Assembly: GCA_963779645.1 (NCBI GenBank) | Contig: CAVZYX010000015.1 | Span: 372,001-436,000 of the forward strand | From: CALMBW01 sp963779645 | Lineage (GTDB): Bacteria; Actinomycetota; CADDZG01; WHSQ01 | DNA length: 64,000 nucleotides | Direction of reading: 5' to 3' | Translations under genes and position numbers: made by a program | Notes under the pieces: generated by a model | What the model was told of the DNA's origin: nothing | What the model saw: only the letters and a program-made list of their open reading frames with translations | Databases searched by the model: none | Part shown: piece by piece, positions 9,463-18,839 of the stretch | Layout of the letters: the number at the start of each line of letters is the position of its first letter | How positions within the stretch are numbered: position 1 is the first letter of the stretch

Positions 9463-10795
9463 CTCGGGCCTCCTTACTTAACTTCTGTGAAGCGCGCAGG
9501 ACACCGCGGGCCTCTCCGACAACGTAATGAGATCCGGTCACGCAGATAAGGTCACCGGGTGTAGCGATCTGGAGTGCTCGTTTCACCGCCGAAGCAACGT
9601 CCGGCACCGAATCACCGCCCAAACCTAACCCCTCTGCCGCGGTGAGCAGTTCGGGGGCCGGGAAGGATCGCACGCTTCGAGCCTCTGTCGCGATCACATG
9701 GCCCTCCACTCGAGCGACCTCGCGGAGCATCCCTGCGTGATCCTTGTCGCTCAGGATGCCAAGCACGAACACGATCCGCTCGAACGCGAACTCTTCGATA
9801 AGAGTCGTGATCAGCGCTGACATCCCATCGGGGTTGTGGGCCACATCGAGCAGGACGGGCGCTTGCGTCGCGCTCCCCTGTCGGACCGACTCGAGGCGAC
9901 CCGGCACAACAACGGTCGATAAACCCTCCTGGAGAACCTCTTGGCCAAGTTCTTGGGCAGGGAGAAAGCGCGTCACCGCTTCCAATGCTGTTGCGGCATT
10001 GGTCCCCTGATGCTCGCCGTGCATCGGGAGGAACAGACCCTCGTACCTGGACCGCGATGTCGATGCAGAGAGGTACCTCCCACCGAGTGCCAGAAGGTTC
10101 TCCTCGAGGTCGAAATCGCGGCCGAACAAGGAGACCTCGGCACCTTGCTTACGTGCTTCTCCCTCGATCACTCTCATAACGTCGGGGCTGCGCTCTGCCG
10201 TCACGACGACCGAATCCGGTTTGATGATGCCGCTCTTCTCTTTGGCGATCGAAACGCGATCTTCACCAAGCAGCTTCGTGTGGTCGAGACCGATGTTCGT
10301 GATCACCGAAACTTGCGATGGCACTACGTTCGTAGCGTCCCAGCGGCCGCCCAGTCCGACCTCCACAACCATCACATCAACCGGTTGTTCGGACGCCCAG
10401 AGGAAGAACATCGCCGTCAGCAGCTCGAAGTAAGAGAGTTCATCGGACAGGTTCCGCTCGACCTCGTCGAGATAAGGACGGATGTGGTCGTACACCTCGC
10501 CGAACGCCGCCTTTGATATCGGCTCGCCGGAAAGCATGATCCGTTCGGTAACGGACTCCAGATGGGGAGACGTGTACGTTCCAACCGAAAGCCCCGACCC
10601 CACCAGTAATGAGGTTGCGATCCGTGCCGTAGAGGTCTTCCCGTTCGTGCCGGTGATGTGGATCGCAGGGATCGAGCGCTGGGGATCGTTCAGTGCCTCG
10701 GTTATGGCTTCGATGCGTACCAGCGACGGCGCCAGATGCTTCATCGCATCGACGCCCAAGCGCTCGAGGTGTTTTGTTGCCGCTTTGAAACTCAC
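9455..10795 (-). CDS. folC: Folylpolyglutamate synthase / dihydrofolate synthase
   Basis: 446 residues from GTG 10795. The Mur-ligase-like ATP-binding loop is seen as HITGTNGKTSTARI, followed by TYTSPHLESVTERI and the ligase motif LLDVAHNPDGMSAL. The enzyme adds glutamate to dihydropteroate or folates using ATP. It lies 13 nt downstream of valS and overlaps ndk, so the three form one transcription unit. Full length; nothing unusual seen. Confidence 0.94.
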   Translation of the reverse strand: MSFKAATKHLERLGVDAMKHLAPSLVRIEAITEALNDPQRSIPAIHITGTNGKTSTARIATSLLVGSGLSVGTYTSPHLESVTERIMLSGEPISKAAFGEVYDHIRPYLDEVERNLSDELSYFELLTAMFFLWASEQPVDVMVVEVGLGGRWDATNVVPSQVSVITNIGLDHTKLLGEDRVSIAKEKSGIIKPDSVVVTAERSPDVMRVIEGEARKQGAEVSLFGRDFDLEENLLALGGRYLSASTSRSRYEGLFLPMHGEHQGTNAATALEAVTRFLPAQELGQEVLQEGLSTVVVPGRLESVRQGSATQAPVLLDVAHNPDGMSALITTLIEEFAFERIVFVLGILSDKDHAGMLREVARVEGHVIATEARSVRSFPAPELLTAAEGLGLGGDSVPDVASAVKRALQIATPGDLICVTGSHYVVGEARGVLRASQKLSKEARDG

Positions 10796-10808
10796 CCTTG
10801 TGACACCT

Positions 10809-13433
10809 CTAGCCGAGGGCCTTCAGCTGGGACTCGAGCTTGTCCTTGGTGGCTCGGTAGTCATGGAGCTTCGCTTGTTCCTTAGCGACCACGTCCGCGG
10901 GCGCTTTCCCTACGAAGCTCTCGTTCGACAGTTTCTTGGAAGCTCGATCGATCTCGGCTTCCATCTCTTTGACGCGAGAAGCCAGCTTTGCCTTCTCAGC
11001 ATCCACATCGACAAGATCACCGAGATCGAGAGCTGCTTCGATCCCCGCGTCCGAAACGGTGCGGGCGAAGGTTCCTTCGGCTGGAAGGCTCTCAACGAAA
11101 TCGATGCTAGCGAGGCGGGCCAATGTTGCGATGGCCAGGCGCATCCGGTCTATCTCTTCCTTGAATCCGTGGGCGACGATAAGGGCCGGCACTCTCTTGC
11201 CTGGGGGAACACCGCGATCGGCCTTCGCACGACGAAGCGCCGTGACAAGGTCCTGGAAACGCTCGAGCACATCTTCAGCTTCCGGATCCTGCCGGCCCAT
11301 CGGCTCGGGCCACTCGGTGGTCATGATGGAGCCCGCTTCCGGCCGAAGTTTGCTCCACAGTTCTTCGGTGATGAATGGCATCACCGGATGGAGCGCCCTG
11401 AGTGTCGTGTCCAACACATGCACGAGAACGCCCTTGGCCACGCGGGAGTCTGAAGCCTCGAATCGCATCTTGGCGAGTTCGATATACCAATCGCAGAACT
11501 CGCTCCACATGAACTGTTGCAGGGTGCGCATGGCCTCCGCGAGGTTGTAGCCGGCAAGGTGTGCCTCGTACTCCGCGATCGTTGTGTCGAGCCGCGACAG
11601 GATCCACCGGTCGGAGAGATCAAGCTCGTCGAAAGATGGGAGGTCCGGCCTTTCGTCACCTAGTGACATCAGCGCGAACCGGGACGCGTTCCACAGTTTG
11701 TTCGCGAAGTTGCGGGCGCCTTCGATGCGATCCTCCGAGAAGTTCACATCGTTCCCCGAAGTTGCAAGAGAAGCCATCGAGAACCGTAGGGCGTCGGCAC
11801 CGAATCGGTCGATCAGATCCAAGGGGTCGATGACATTCCCGAGAGATTTCGACATCTTCTTACCGGACTTGTCGCGAACCATGCCCGTGATCAGTACGTC
11901 TTTGAACGGAACGTCGCCCATGAAGTACAGGCCCGAGAAGATCATCCTCGCCACCCACAGGTAAAGGATCTCGTAAGCCGTGACCATCAGAGTGGTTGGA
12001 TAGAAAGCCTTCAGTTCGGGAGTCTCATCCGGCCATCCCAGCGTCGAGAAGGGCCAGAGCTGGGAGGAGAACCACGTGTCGAGCACGTCGGAATCCTGCT
12101 CGAGGTTCGATGAGGCGCACTTGGGGCACTCCGTCGGATCCTCGAGGGCAGCGATGACCTCGCCGCATTCGCAGTACCACACAGGGATGCGATGGCCCCA
12201 CCAGATCTGGCGCGAGATGCACCAATCTCGAACGTTGGTCATCCAGTCGATGTACTGCTTTGCGAACCTCTTAGGGACTATGTTCACGCGACCGTCTTCG
12301 ACGACATCGATCGCAGGTCCCGCCAACCGCTCCATTGAAACGAACCATTGCTCGCTGAGCCACGGTTCAACTTCGGTGTGGCAGCGATAGCAATGCCCGA
12401 CTGCGTGTACGTAGGGACGTTCTAACTTCTCGACGACCCCCTGCTCCTGAAGTGCTTCTAGGACCTTCTTCCGGGCCTCGTATCGATCTAGTCCCTCGAA
12501 AGGTCCTCCGTTGGAGTCCACCACGGCGCGCGAATCGAAGATATTGATCTTCTCGAGCCCCGCTCGGTCCCCGATCTCGAAGTCGGTTGGATCGTGCGCG
12601 GGGGTGACCTTGACGGCCCCCGTTCCGAATTCGGGATCGACCGCTTCATCGGCGACGACCCGCAGATCCCTGTCAGGGAAGAACGGGTGCACCAGCCGTT
12701 TGCCTACCGCGCCCATGTAGCGATCGTCGTCCGGGTGTACGGCAACGCCCGAATCACCCAGCATCGTTTCGACGCGGGTCGTGGCAACGGGGATGCTTCC
12801 AGACCCATCTTCGAATCCGTAGCGGAACGTCACTATCTCGCCGGCGACGTCCTCATGCTCGACCTCGATGTCGCTCAGTGCAGTTTCGTGGAATGGGCAC
12901 CAATTGATGATGCGATTGCCGCGGTAGATCAGCCCATCGTCAAACCATCTGACGAAAACCGTCCGTACCGCGCGCGACAGACCCTCGTCCATCGTGAAAC
13001 GCTCGCGCTCCCAGTCGCACATGAGGCCCAGCCTGCGGAGCTGTTCATTGATGCGGCCGCCGTACTCTCGCTTCCACTCCCACACACGTTCGATGAAAGC
13101 TTCTCGGCCTAGCTGATTGCGATCGAGACCCTCCTTGGCCAGCTCTCGCTCGACGACGTTCTGCGTAGCGATACCTGCATGATCGCTGCCGGGCAAAAAG
13201 AGGGTGTTCTTGCCCTGCAAGCGGGCTCGCCGCGCGTACAGATCCATGTGCGTGTCCCCGAAGGCGTGCCCCATATGGAGAGAACCCGTGACGTTGGGGG
13301 GCGGTATGACCAAGCTCCAAGAGAGCGCGTCCGTGTCCGGCTCTGGGTGGAAGAAGCCGTGCTCTTCCCAGAACGCGTACCAGCGTTCTTCGATGTTGGC
13401 CGGGCTGTAAGCAGTCGGCAGGGGCTCTGTCAT
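10809..13433 (-). CDS. valS: Valyl-tRNA synthetase
   Basis: 874 residues, a complete class I aminoacyl-tRNA synthetase. The HIGH motif appears as VTGSLHMGHAF, the KMSKS motif as SGKKMSKSLGNV, and the zinc-ribbon-like Cys pairs CECGEV/CPKCASS sit in the editing/insertion region. The ValRS C-terminal coiled coil (AKLASRVKEMEAEIDRASKK) is present. It charges tRNA-Val and hydrolyses mischarged Thr-tRNA. ATG 13433 is preceded by a short non-coding gap, so it is likely the first gene of the valS-folC-ndk unit. Confidence 0.96.
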   Translation of the reverse strand: MTEPLPTAYSPANIEERWYAFWEEHGFFHPEPDTDALSWSLVIPPPNVTGSLHMGHAFGDTHMDLYARRARLQGKNTLFLPGSDHAGIATQNVVERELAKEGLDRNQLGREAFIERVWEWKREYGGRINEQLRRLGLMCDWERERFTMDEGLSRAVRTVFVRWFDDGLIYRGNRIINWCPFHETALSDIEVEHEDVAGEIVTFRYGFEDGSGSIPVATTRVETMLGDSGVAVHPDDDRYMGAVGKRLVHPFFPDRDLRVVADEAVDPEFGTGAVKVTPAHDPTDFEIGDRAGLEKINIFDSRAVVDSNGGPFEGLDRYEARKKVLEALQEQGVVEKLERPYVHAVGHCYRCHTEVEPWLSEQWFVSMERLAGPAIDVVEDGRVNIVPKRFAKQYIDWMTNVRDWCISRQIWWGHRIPVWYCECGEVIAALEDPTECPKCASSNLEQDSDVLDTWFSSQLWPFSTLGWPDETPELKAFYPTTLMVTAYEILYLWVARMIFSGLYFMGDVPFKDVLITGMVRDKSGKKMSKSLGNVIDPLDLIDRFGADALRFSMASLATSGNDVNFSEDRIEGARNFANKLWNASRFALMSLGDERPDLPSFDELDLSDRWILSRLDTTIAEYEAHLAGYNLAEAMRTLQQFMWSEFCDWYIELAKMRFEASDSRVAKGVLVHVLDTTLRALHPVMPFITEELWSKLRPEAGSIMTTEWPEPMGRQDPEAEDVLERFQDLVTALRRAKADRGVPPGKRVPALIVAHGFKEEIDRMRLAIATLARLASIDFVESLPAEGTFARTVSDAGIEAALDLGDLVDVDAEKAKLASRVKEMEAEIDRASKKLSNESFVGKAPADVVAKEQAKLHDYRATKDKLESQLKALG

Positions 13434-13464
13434 GGCCCGGAGTCTAAGAGAGGTCGCCCGGGCA

Positions 13465-14655
13465 CTAGATCAGTATGTTGCGGAAGAACAGCAAAGCCAT
13501 CGGGTAGGCGAGAGCTAGCGCGGCAGCAGCTATCAGCGACTGGAGCCACAGCGGTGCCTTGGGTAGCAGGATCACGCTCGGGAGCAGCACGGACTCGATC
13601 CGGTAGAGGCTCGACCGTCCCCCGAGCATCAAAGGAAAGATCCAGTAGACGGCGACCGCGATCGTGACCCATCGTTGACTGGAGGTCAGGTCCTTCCACT
13701 TCCAGATGGCTAGGGAAACGAGTGTGATCACCATCAGGCCCACCAACACGTTCTGCATGTTGGGTACCCCCTCGAGGGTGAAACCGTGCCGGAGAAGGGG
13801 GTCGATCACCCTTCCGAGACGGCGCCAAGCAGGGACCAGCCCGTAGCCGAATTGGCTCTGAACCGCGAAGAACGCTCCCCAGACATTCGTCTGAAGCCAC
13901 TGAACGTAGAGGACTGCCACGAACCCGAGCATGGTGAGGCTCGCGACCCATGAGCCGGCCTTCAACTTGGCGCGCATGGATAGATCCATCCGGGCGACCA
14001 ACAGCCAGAGGACTGAGACCGGTGCCAAAAGGAATCCCGTTGGGTAGGTGAACGCAGCCACGGCTCCAACAGCACCCGCAGCGATCCAACGATCTCGACT
14101 CATCAGGTAGAGGTGAGCCACGAGGAGAAAGGTCATCACCGACATGGGAAAGAGGGCGCGGTAGTAGACGTGCCCGAAGAAGAATGCGGCCGTTGTCAGT
14201 GCCAGCAGCGCGGTGGGGGCCGGATGCTTCCGCAGATACCACAGCCACACCGCGTAAAGAGTTGCAAGTTGACCGGCGATAGCGATCAGGAGGCCTGCAG
14301 CCTTTGCGGAGAGTCCTGTTACGGACAACGCTCGGATCATGCCGGGATAACCGGGGAACCATCCGGCGTTCCCGCACCCGTCGGGTAACGGGACCTTCAT
14401 GCCGAATGACTGCATCAACCACCGGCCCATGTCGATGGGATTGAAGTAGTCGATGTGCAGGCAATCGAAGTAGGTGTAACCGTCTTGCGCGATCGCCAGG
14501 TAGTGGACGGAATCCCACCGGATCCACGTCTCTACATCGAAGTAATCGAAGCCATCCGCTGCGGCGGCGATCCACAGTGTGACGTTGACCAGCAAGAAGG
14601 CCACGAGCGGGGGAAGGGCGGACCAGAGGCGATTACTCGATCCGGCCCGAATCAT
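13465..14655 (-). CDS. PIG-V-like membrane mannosyltransferase
   Basis: 396 residues with about ten predicted membrane helices. The first loop carries WIRWDSVHYLAIAQDGYTYF, matching the RWDxxHY pattern of the PIG-V (GPI mannosyltransferase 2-like) GT-C family. Such enzymes use polyprenyl-phosphate-linked sugars to glycosylate an extracytoplasmic acceptor. The gene lies 13 bp from a divergent GT2 gene of the polyprenyl-phosphate mannose synthase type, which could make its donor (inference). A TAGGAT hexamer (14667-14662) ends 6 nt before ATG 14655, fitting a leaderless transcript. The exact acceptor is unknown. Confidence 0.75.
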   Translation of the reverse strand: MIRAGSSNRLWSALPPLVAFLLVNVTLWIAAAADGFDYFDVETWIRWDSVHYLAIAQDGYTYFDCLHIDYFNPIDMGRWLMQSFGMKVPLPDGCGNAGWFPGYPGMIRALSVTGLSAKAAGLLIAIAGQLATLYAVWLWYLRKHPAPTALLALTTAAFFFGHVYYRALFPMSVMTFLLVAHLYLMSRDRWIAAGAVGAVAAFTYPTGFLLAPVSVLWLLVARMDLSMRAKLKAGSWVASLTMLGFVAVLYVQWLQTNVWGAFFAVQSQFGYGLVPAWRRLGRVIDPLLRHGFTLEGVPNMQNVLVGLMVITLVSLAIWKWKDLTSSQRWVTIAVAVYWIFPLMLGGRSSLYRIESVLLPSVILLPKAPLWLQSLIAAAALALAYPMALLFFRNILI

Positions 14656-14660
14656 CGGCG

Positions 14661-14667
14661 TATCCTA
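14661..14667. promoter_or_regulatory. Overlapping divergent -10 elements (putative bidirectional promoter)
   Basis: The heptamer TATCCTA reads as a -10 hexamer on both strands: TATCCT toward the GT2 gene and TAGGAT toward the PIG-V-like gene. ATG 14655 lies 6 nt from one and GTG 14675 8 nt from the other. Both distances fit leaderless transcripts. The two start codons are so close that no other promoter room exists. Confidence 0.5.
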
Positions 14668-14668
14668 A

Positions 14669-15391
14669 ATGGCAGTGGGAAACGCATCCGCGTTCGAGAA
14701 CAGTTTGTCCATAGTCATGCCGTTCTTCAACGAGGCGAAGACACTGAGACCCGCGCTCGAACGTCTTCTGAAGACCGACCTTCCAGTGCGATTGCAGGTA
14801 GTGCTGGTCGATGACGGCTCCACTGACGAAAGCCTCAGAACGATCGACGATCTCCTGGGTGACGAGCGCATCGTCACCGTGGTCAAGAACCGAAACGAGG
14901 GAAAAGGGAGCGCTGTTCGCGCCGGGCTTTCGGCGGCGGATAGCCATCTCGCCGGCGTGCTGGATGCGGACCTGGAGTACGACCCTGCCGATCTGAAGGC
15001 TCTGCTTGCGGTGCTTCTCGAAGGCGACGCGACCGTGGCCTACGGGGCCCGAACTTTCGGTCCGGGCTCGACGTTCTCCTTCTGGTACGTGATCGGCAAC
15101 AAGGTCACCTCTGCCTGGGCGAGCCTGTTGTTCAACAGGTCGGTGTCCGACATCCACACCTGCCTGAAGATGGCACCCCTAGAGGTATGGCGTTCTCTCG
15201 ATCTGAGTTGCGACGGCTTCGAACTGGACTCCGAAGCTACGGCCCGGTTCCTGAAGGCCGGGCACCGCATCTATCAGGTTCCGATCTCCTATGTTGCTAG
15301 AGCCCGCGCCGAAGGAAAGAAGTTGTACTGGATCGATGGATTCAAGAGCTTGTGGATCCTGACGCGCGTCCGCTTATCCAGGAAGAGTTAA
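14669..15391 (+). CDS. GT2 family glycosyltransferase (polyprenyl-phosphate mannosyltransferase-like)
   Basis: 240 residues with a GT-A fold. The nucleotide-sugar site begins SLSIVMPFFNEAKTL and continues VVLVDDGSTDESL. The metal-binding DxD-type motif is VLDADLEYDPADL. There is no C-terminal membrane domain, so it resembles DPM1-type dolichol/polyprenyl-phosphate sugar synthases or related GT2 enzymes. ATG 14669 is the longest start. GTG 14675 fits better with a TATCCT -10 only 8 nt upstream. Its divergent neighbour is a PIG-V-like GT-C enzyme that could consume its product. The TAA stop lies in a TTAA shared with the convergent clpX stop. Confidence 0.82.
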   Translation: MAVGNASAFENSLSIVMPFFNEAKTLRPALERLLKTDLPVRLQVVLVDDGSTDESLRTIDDLLGDERIVTVVKNRNEGKGSAVRAGLSAADSHLAGVLDADLEYDPADLKALLAVLLEGDATVAYGARTFGPGSTFSFWYVIGNKVTSAWASLLFNRSVSDIHTCLKMAPLEVWRSLDLSCDGFELDSEATARFLKAGHRIYQVPISYVARARAEGKKLYWIDGFKSLWILTRVRLSRKS

Positions 15392-16653
15392 GCGGAACGT
15401 TCCTTGCGCTCTGCCCTCTCTTTGGCGCGGGGTACGAGCGTGGGATTGACTTTCTCTTGCACGACGTCTCTTGTGATGATGCAACGACCGACGTTGGATT
15501 CGCTCGGAAGGTCGTACATCACATTCAGAAGTACCTCTTCGAGGATGGCTCGGAGGCCACGTGCACCCGTCTTGCGGAGCGAAGACTGCTCGGCGATCGC
15601 CTCGAGCGCATCTTCTGCGAACTCGAGCTCGACCCCGTCGAACTCGAAGAAGCGCTGGTACTGCTTCACGAGAGCGTTCTTGGGCTCGGTGAGGATATTG
15701 ATGAGCGCTTCCTTGTCCAGCTGATGCACGGTGGTGATCACCGGGAGCCGACCGATGAACTCGGGGATCAATCCGTACTTGAGAAGGTCCTCGGGAAGGA
15801 CGGAGGCCAGAACCGAGTTCGCCTCACGTTCTTCGATCGAGCGGACGTCCGCACCGAAACCGATGCCTTTGCGCCCGACCCTGGACTCGATGATCTTGTC
15901 GAGGCCGGCGAAGGCTCCACCGCAGATGAACAAGACGTTCGTCGTGTCAATCTGGATGAACTCCTGATGCGGGTGCTTGCGACCACCCTGCGGCGGGACC
16001 GATGCGGTTGTGCCTTCGAGGATCTTGAGAAGAGCTTGCTGCACACCCTCGCCTGAAACGTCACGAGTGATCGAGGGGTTCTCGGACTTACGAGCGATCT
16101 TGTCGATCTCGTCTATGTAGATGATGCCGGTCTCGGCCCGCTTCACGTCGTAGTCGGCGGCCTGGATAAGTTTCAGCAGGATGTTCTCGACGTCCTCACC
16201 GACATAGCCGGCCTCGGTCAACGCAGTTGCGTCTGCGATGGCGAACGGAACATTAAGCATGCGGGCAAGCGTCTGAGCGAGGAGGGTCTTTCCACAACCG
16301 GTGGGGCCTAGCAGAAGGATGTTGCTCTTGGCGAGCTCTACTTCTGATTCCTTGCTGCCGACCTGGATGCGCTTGTAGTGGTTGTAGACGGCGACCGAGA
16401 GGACCTTCTTCGCCTGTTCCTGTCCGACGATGTAATCGTTTAGGAACTCGTAGATCTCTTTGGGCTTAGGAAGGTCTTCGAGCTTGAGTTCGGGGGTCTC
16501 TGCGAGTTCCTCTTCGATGATCTCGTTACAGAGGTCGATGCATTCGTCGCAGATGTACACGCCGGGACCAGCGATGAGCTTCTTGACCTGCTTCTGTGAT
16601 TTGCCACAGAAGCTGCACTTCAGCAGGTCGCCGCCGTCCCCGAACTTAGGCAT
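15388..16653 (-). CDS. clpX: ATP-dependent Clp protease ATP-binding subunit ClpX
   Basis: 421 residues. The N-terminal C4 zinc-binding domain is present (KCSFCGKSQ ... YICDECIDLC). The AAA+ core has Walker A GPTGCGKT, Walker B IIYIDEIDKIA, and the pore loop region GYVGEDV. ClpX unfolds tagged substrates and feeds them to ClpP. It sits 15 nt downstream of clpP. It ends in the palindromic TTAA that also ends the convergent GT2 gene, so the two coding regions overlap by 4 bp. Confidence 0.97.
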   Translation of the reverse strand: MPKFGDGGDLLKCSFCGKSQKQVKKLIAGPGVYICDECIDLCNEIIEEELAETPELKLEDLPKPKEIYEFLNDYIVGQEQAKKVLSVAVYNHYKRIQVGSKESEVELAKSNILLLGPTGCGKTLLAQTLARMLNVPFAIADATALTEAGYVGEDVENILLKLIQAADYDVKRAETGIIYIDEIDKIARKSENPSITRDVSGEGVQQALLKILEGTTASVPPQGGRKHPHQEFIQIDTTNVLFICGGAFAGLDKIIESRVGRKGIGFGADVRSIEEREANSVLASVLPEDLLKYGLIPEFIGRLPVITTVHQLDKEALINILTEPKNALVKQYQRFFEFDGVELEFAEDALEAIAEQSSLRKTGARGLRAILEEVLLNVMYDLPSESNVGRCIITRDVVQEKVNPTLVPRAKERAERKERSA

Positions 16654-16668
16654 CTACTCGATTCCCCC

Positions 16669-17382
16669 CTACGACTCTTCCGGGCTTTCGACGGCCTGGG
16701 CTTCTTTATCCTTTTCCCGCACGATCCTTGTTGGCTCACCGGGCATCAATGCTTCACCCTTCTTCTCCGCCAACTCTCGACGGGTCAGAACCTCATCGAT
16801 AATACCGTAGGCCTTCGCGTCTTCGGCGGTCATGAAGCGATCACGATCGATGTCTTTCTCGACCTGCTCGAGATCCTGATCCGTGTGTTCCGAGATCAGC
16901 TCCTTCATGCGCTGCTTCAAAGACAGAACCTCTTTGGCGTGGATCTCGATATCCGACGGCGTGCCCGAGAAGCCGGCTGAGCCCTGGTGGATCATGATCT
17001 TTGAGTTCGGCAGCGAGTAGCGCTTGCCCTTCGTCCCGCCGAGGAGAAGGATCGCGCCCATCGACATGGCCATCCCGACACAGATCGTGGAAACGTCGGG
17101 CTTGATGTACTGCATCGTGTCGTAGATCGCCATCCCGGCGTAAACCATGCCGCCCGGCGAGTTGATGTAGATGCTGATGTCTTTGTCGGGGTCCTCGGAC
17201 TCGAGATGAAGAAGTTGGGCGACGATGAGGTTCGCGATCTGATCATCGATCGGAGTGCCGAGCATGATGATCCGCTCTTTGAGAAGGCGAGAGTAGATGT
17301 CATAAGAACGCTCGCCGCGGCTCGTCTGTTCGACGACAACCGGAACGAGGTAGTTGTTGTAGCGGTCTTCGTGGTCCGTCAC
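16669..17382 (-). CDS. clpP: ATP-dependent Clp protease proteolytic subunit
   Basis: 237 residues, somewhat longer than the usual 195-210 because of a charged C-terminal tail ending AVESPEES. Catalytic residues are visible: nucleophile Ser in GMAMSMGAILLL, His in KIMIHQGSAG, and Asp in DRDRFMTAEDA. It forms the barrel protease that degrades proteins delivered by ClpX. GTG 17382 follows a clear GGGAGGAAG ribosome site. The neighbours clpX (downstream) and tig (upstream) are the standard arrangement. Confidence 0.96.
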   Translation of the reverse strand: MTDHEDRYNNYLVPVVVEQTSRGERSYDIYSRLLKERIIMLGTPIDDQIANLIVAQLLHLESEDPDKDISIYINSPGGMVYAGMAIYDTMQYIKPDVSTICVGMAMSMGAILLLGGTKGKRYSLPNSKIMIHQGSAGFSGTPSDIEIHAKEVLSLKQRMKELISEHTDQDLEQVEKDIDRDRFMTAEDAKAYGIIDEVLTRRELAEKKGEALMPGEPTRIVREKDKEAQAVESPEES

Positions 17383-17457
17383 TATTGCTTCCTCCCACCG
17401 AATGGTTCTAGTTGACTATCGGGAAGTTCCCGACCTGTTCTGAATCAGCTTTTGTGC

Positions 17458-18813
17458 CTAGTTTGCGCCCGGATCCTCATTTTCTGTCGATTCTTGTGTC
17501 TCGGCCGGTTCTTCTGCCTGAATGATGGGCTCTGGACGCCCTTCGACCTGGATATTGGCGACTATGTACTCAAGGGCCTTCCGGCGCATCACGTCCGCCG
17601 CTAAAGCAGATAAACGCCCCTCGGAAACGAGTTGTTCCGCCACCTTCTGGGGTTCTACTCCCGAGCGGGCCGCGATGTAGGCAACCTCGCGTCCGAGATC
17701 CTCTTCGGTCACATCGAACTCTTGGGTACGGGCGACCTCTTCAAGCAGCAACTCGGCCTTCACAGATCGGGCCGCCTGCCCTCTGAGATCGCTTCGAACT
17801 TCGAGCTCCGTCGAACCGGACTGCTCGGCGTACTGAGCGAGTGTTATCCCTGCGCGAGTTAGGTCGTCCTCGACGTGGTGGAGACGGTGCTCGAACTCGC
17901 TGTCGATGAGTTTCTCGGGCGGCTCCAAGGGGGCCGAGTCGACGAACTCCTGGAGAGCTAGTGACCTGATCTGTTCCTCGACGTAAGAGACCTTGTATTC
18001 AGCCATCTTGCCGCGCAGGTCCTCGCGTAGTTCCTCGAGTGTGTCGAACTCCCCCACCGTCTTGGCGAACGCATCATCCAGAGTCGGCAGTTTCTTGGTC
18101 TTGACCTCTTTTACTAGGACCGTGAATGACAGCTCTTCGGGTGCGCCCGGCAGCGTGTCGGTGAACTTCAAGATCGCGCCCGCACGCTCGCCTTCGAGCT
18201 CTTCATCGAGTTTGGGGGGGCCGAGTCGGGAGCCGATCTCATAAAGGAGGTCCGGAGCGCTGGCGCCTTCGACCGGCTGGTCATGCTGATATCCGTTGAG
18301 ATCGATCACTACGTGGTCGCCGCGTTGGGCGGCACGATTCACGACCTGGAGCTCGGCGAACCGACCCCTGAGAAGCTCGATCTGTTCGTCGATCTCGGAT
18401 TCGCCGATCTCTGCAGAGGGTGCGTCGATCTTTATCGTCGAAAGATCCGGCAGCGTTATCTCTGGCCGGATGTCGACCGTGGCTTCGAAAACCAGCGGGG
18501 ACCCCAGCTCGAAGCTCGTTACCTCGATGTCTGGTGGAGCGATCGCTTCGATCGACTCGGCCCGAAGCGCCTCGCGGTAGAGATCCGGAAGGGCGTCGCG
18601 AAGAGCCTCCTCGCGGATGGTTTCCGGGCCGACGCGCGTGTCGATCAACTGCCGAGGCACCTTGCCTTTGCGGAAGCCGGGGACCTTTATCTCGTTGGCC
18701 CAGCGCCTGTAGACCTGATCCATAGCCGGCTTGAGGGCCTCTTCAGGCACCTCGACGCGCAGCTTGACCTGGTCCTTGCCGACCTTCTCGGAAGTTGTTT
18801 CGAGGGATGTCAT
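17458..18813 (-). CDS. tig: Trigger factor chaperone
   Basis: 451 residues. The ribosome-binding N-domain carries VPGFRKGKVPRQLI, the signature that docks on the ribosome exit. The FKBP-like prolyl isomerase domain (RGDHVVIDLNGYQHD ... GSRLGPP) and the long helical C-domain follow. The acidic tail is EEPAETQESTENEDPG. It binds nascent chains at the ribosome. A TAGGAT hexamer lies 9 nt before ATG 18813. It is first in the tig-clpP-clpX block. Confidence 0.95.
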   Translation of the reverse strand: MTSLETTSEKVGKDQVKLRVEVPEEALKPAMDQVYRRWANEIKVPGFRKGKVPRQLIDTRVGPETIREEALRDALPDLYREALRAESIEAIAPPDIEVTSFELGSPLVFEATVDIRPEITLPDLSTIKIDAPSAEIGESEIDEQIELLRGRFAELQVVNRAAQRGDHVVIDLNGYQHDQPVEGASAPDLLYEIGSRLGPPKLDEELEGERAGAILKFTDTLPGAPEELSFTVLVKEVKTKKLPTLDDAFAKTVGEFDTLEELREDLRGKMAEYKVSYVEEQIRSLALQEFVDSAPLEPPEKLIDSEFEHRLHHVEDDLTRAGITLAQYAEQSGSTELEVRSDLRGQAARSVKAELLLEEVARTQEFDVTEEDLGREVAYIAARSGVEPQKVAEQLVSEGRLSALAADVMRRKALEYIVANIQVEGRPEPIIQAEEPAETQESTENEDPGAN

Positions 18814-18822
18814 CAGACGAGC

Positions 18823-18828
18823 ATCCTA
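18823..18828 (-). promoter_or_regulatory. Putative -10 element for tig
   Basis: TAGGAT on the minus strand, 9 nt before the tig ATG, leaving at most a few leader bases. The same hexamer is used in the PIG-V-like promoter at 14667. No convincing -35 consensus is seen. Confidence 0.4.
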
Positions 18829-18839
18829 AGTGTCGCCTG

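Noticed and set aside
13430..14575. 381-codon minus frame overlapping the PIG-V-like gene
   Set aside because: Arg/Pro/His-rich and non-hydrophobic; the other frame has clear membrane helices and the family motif.
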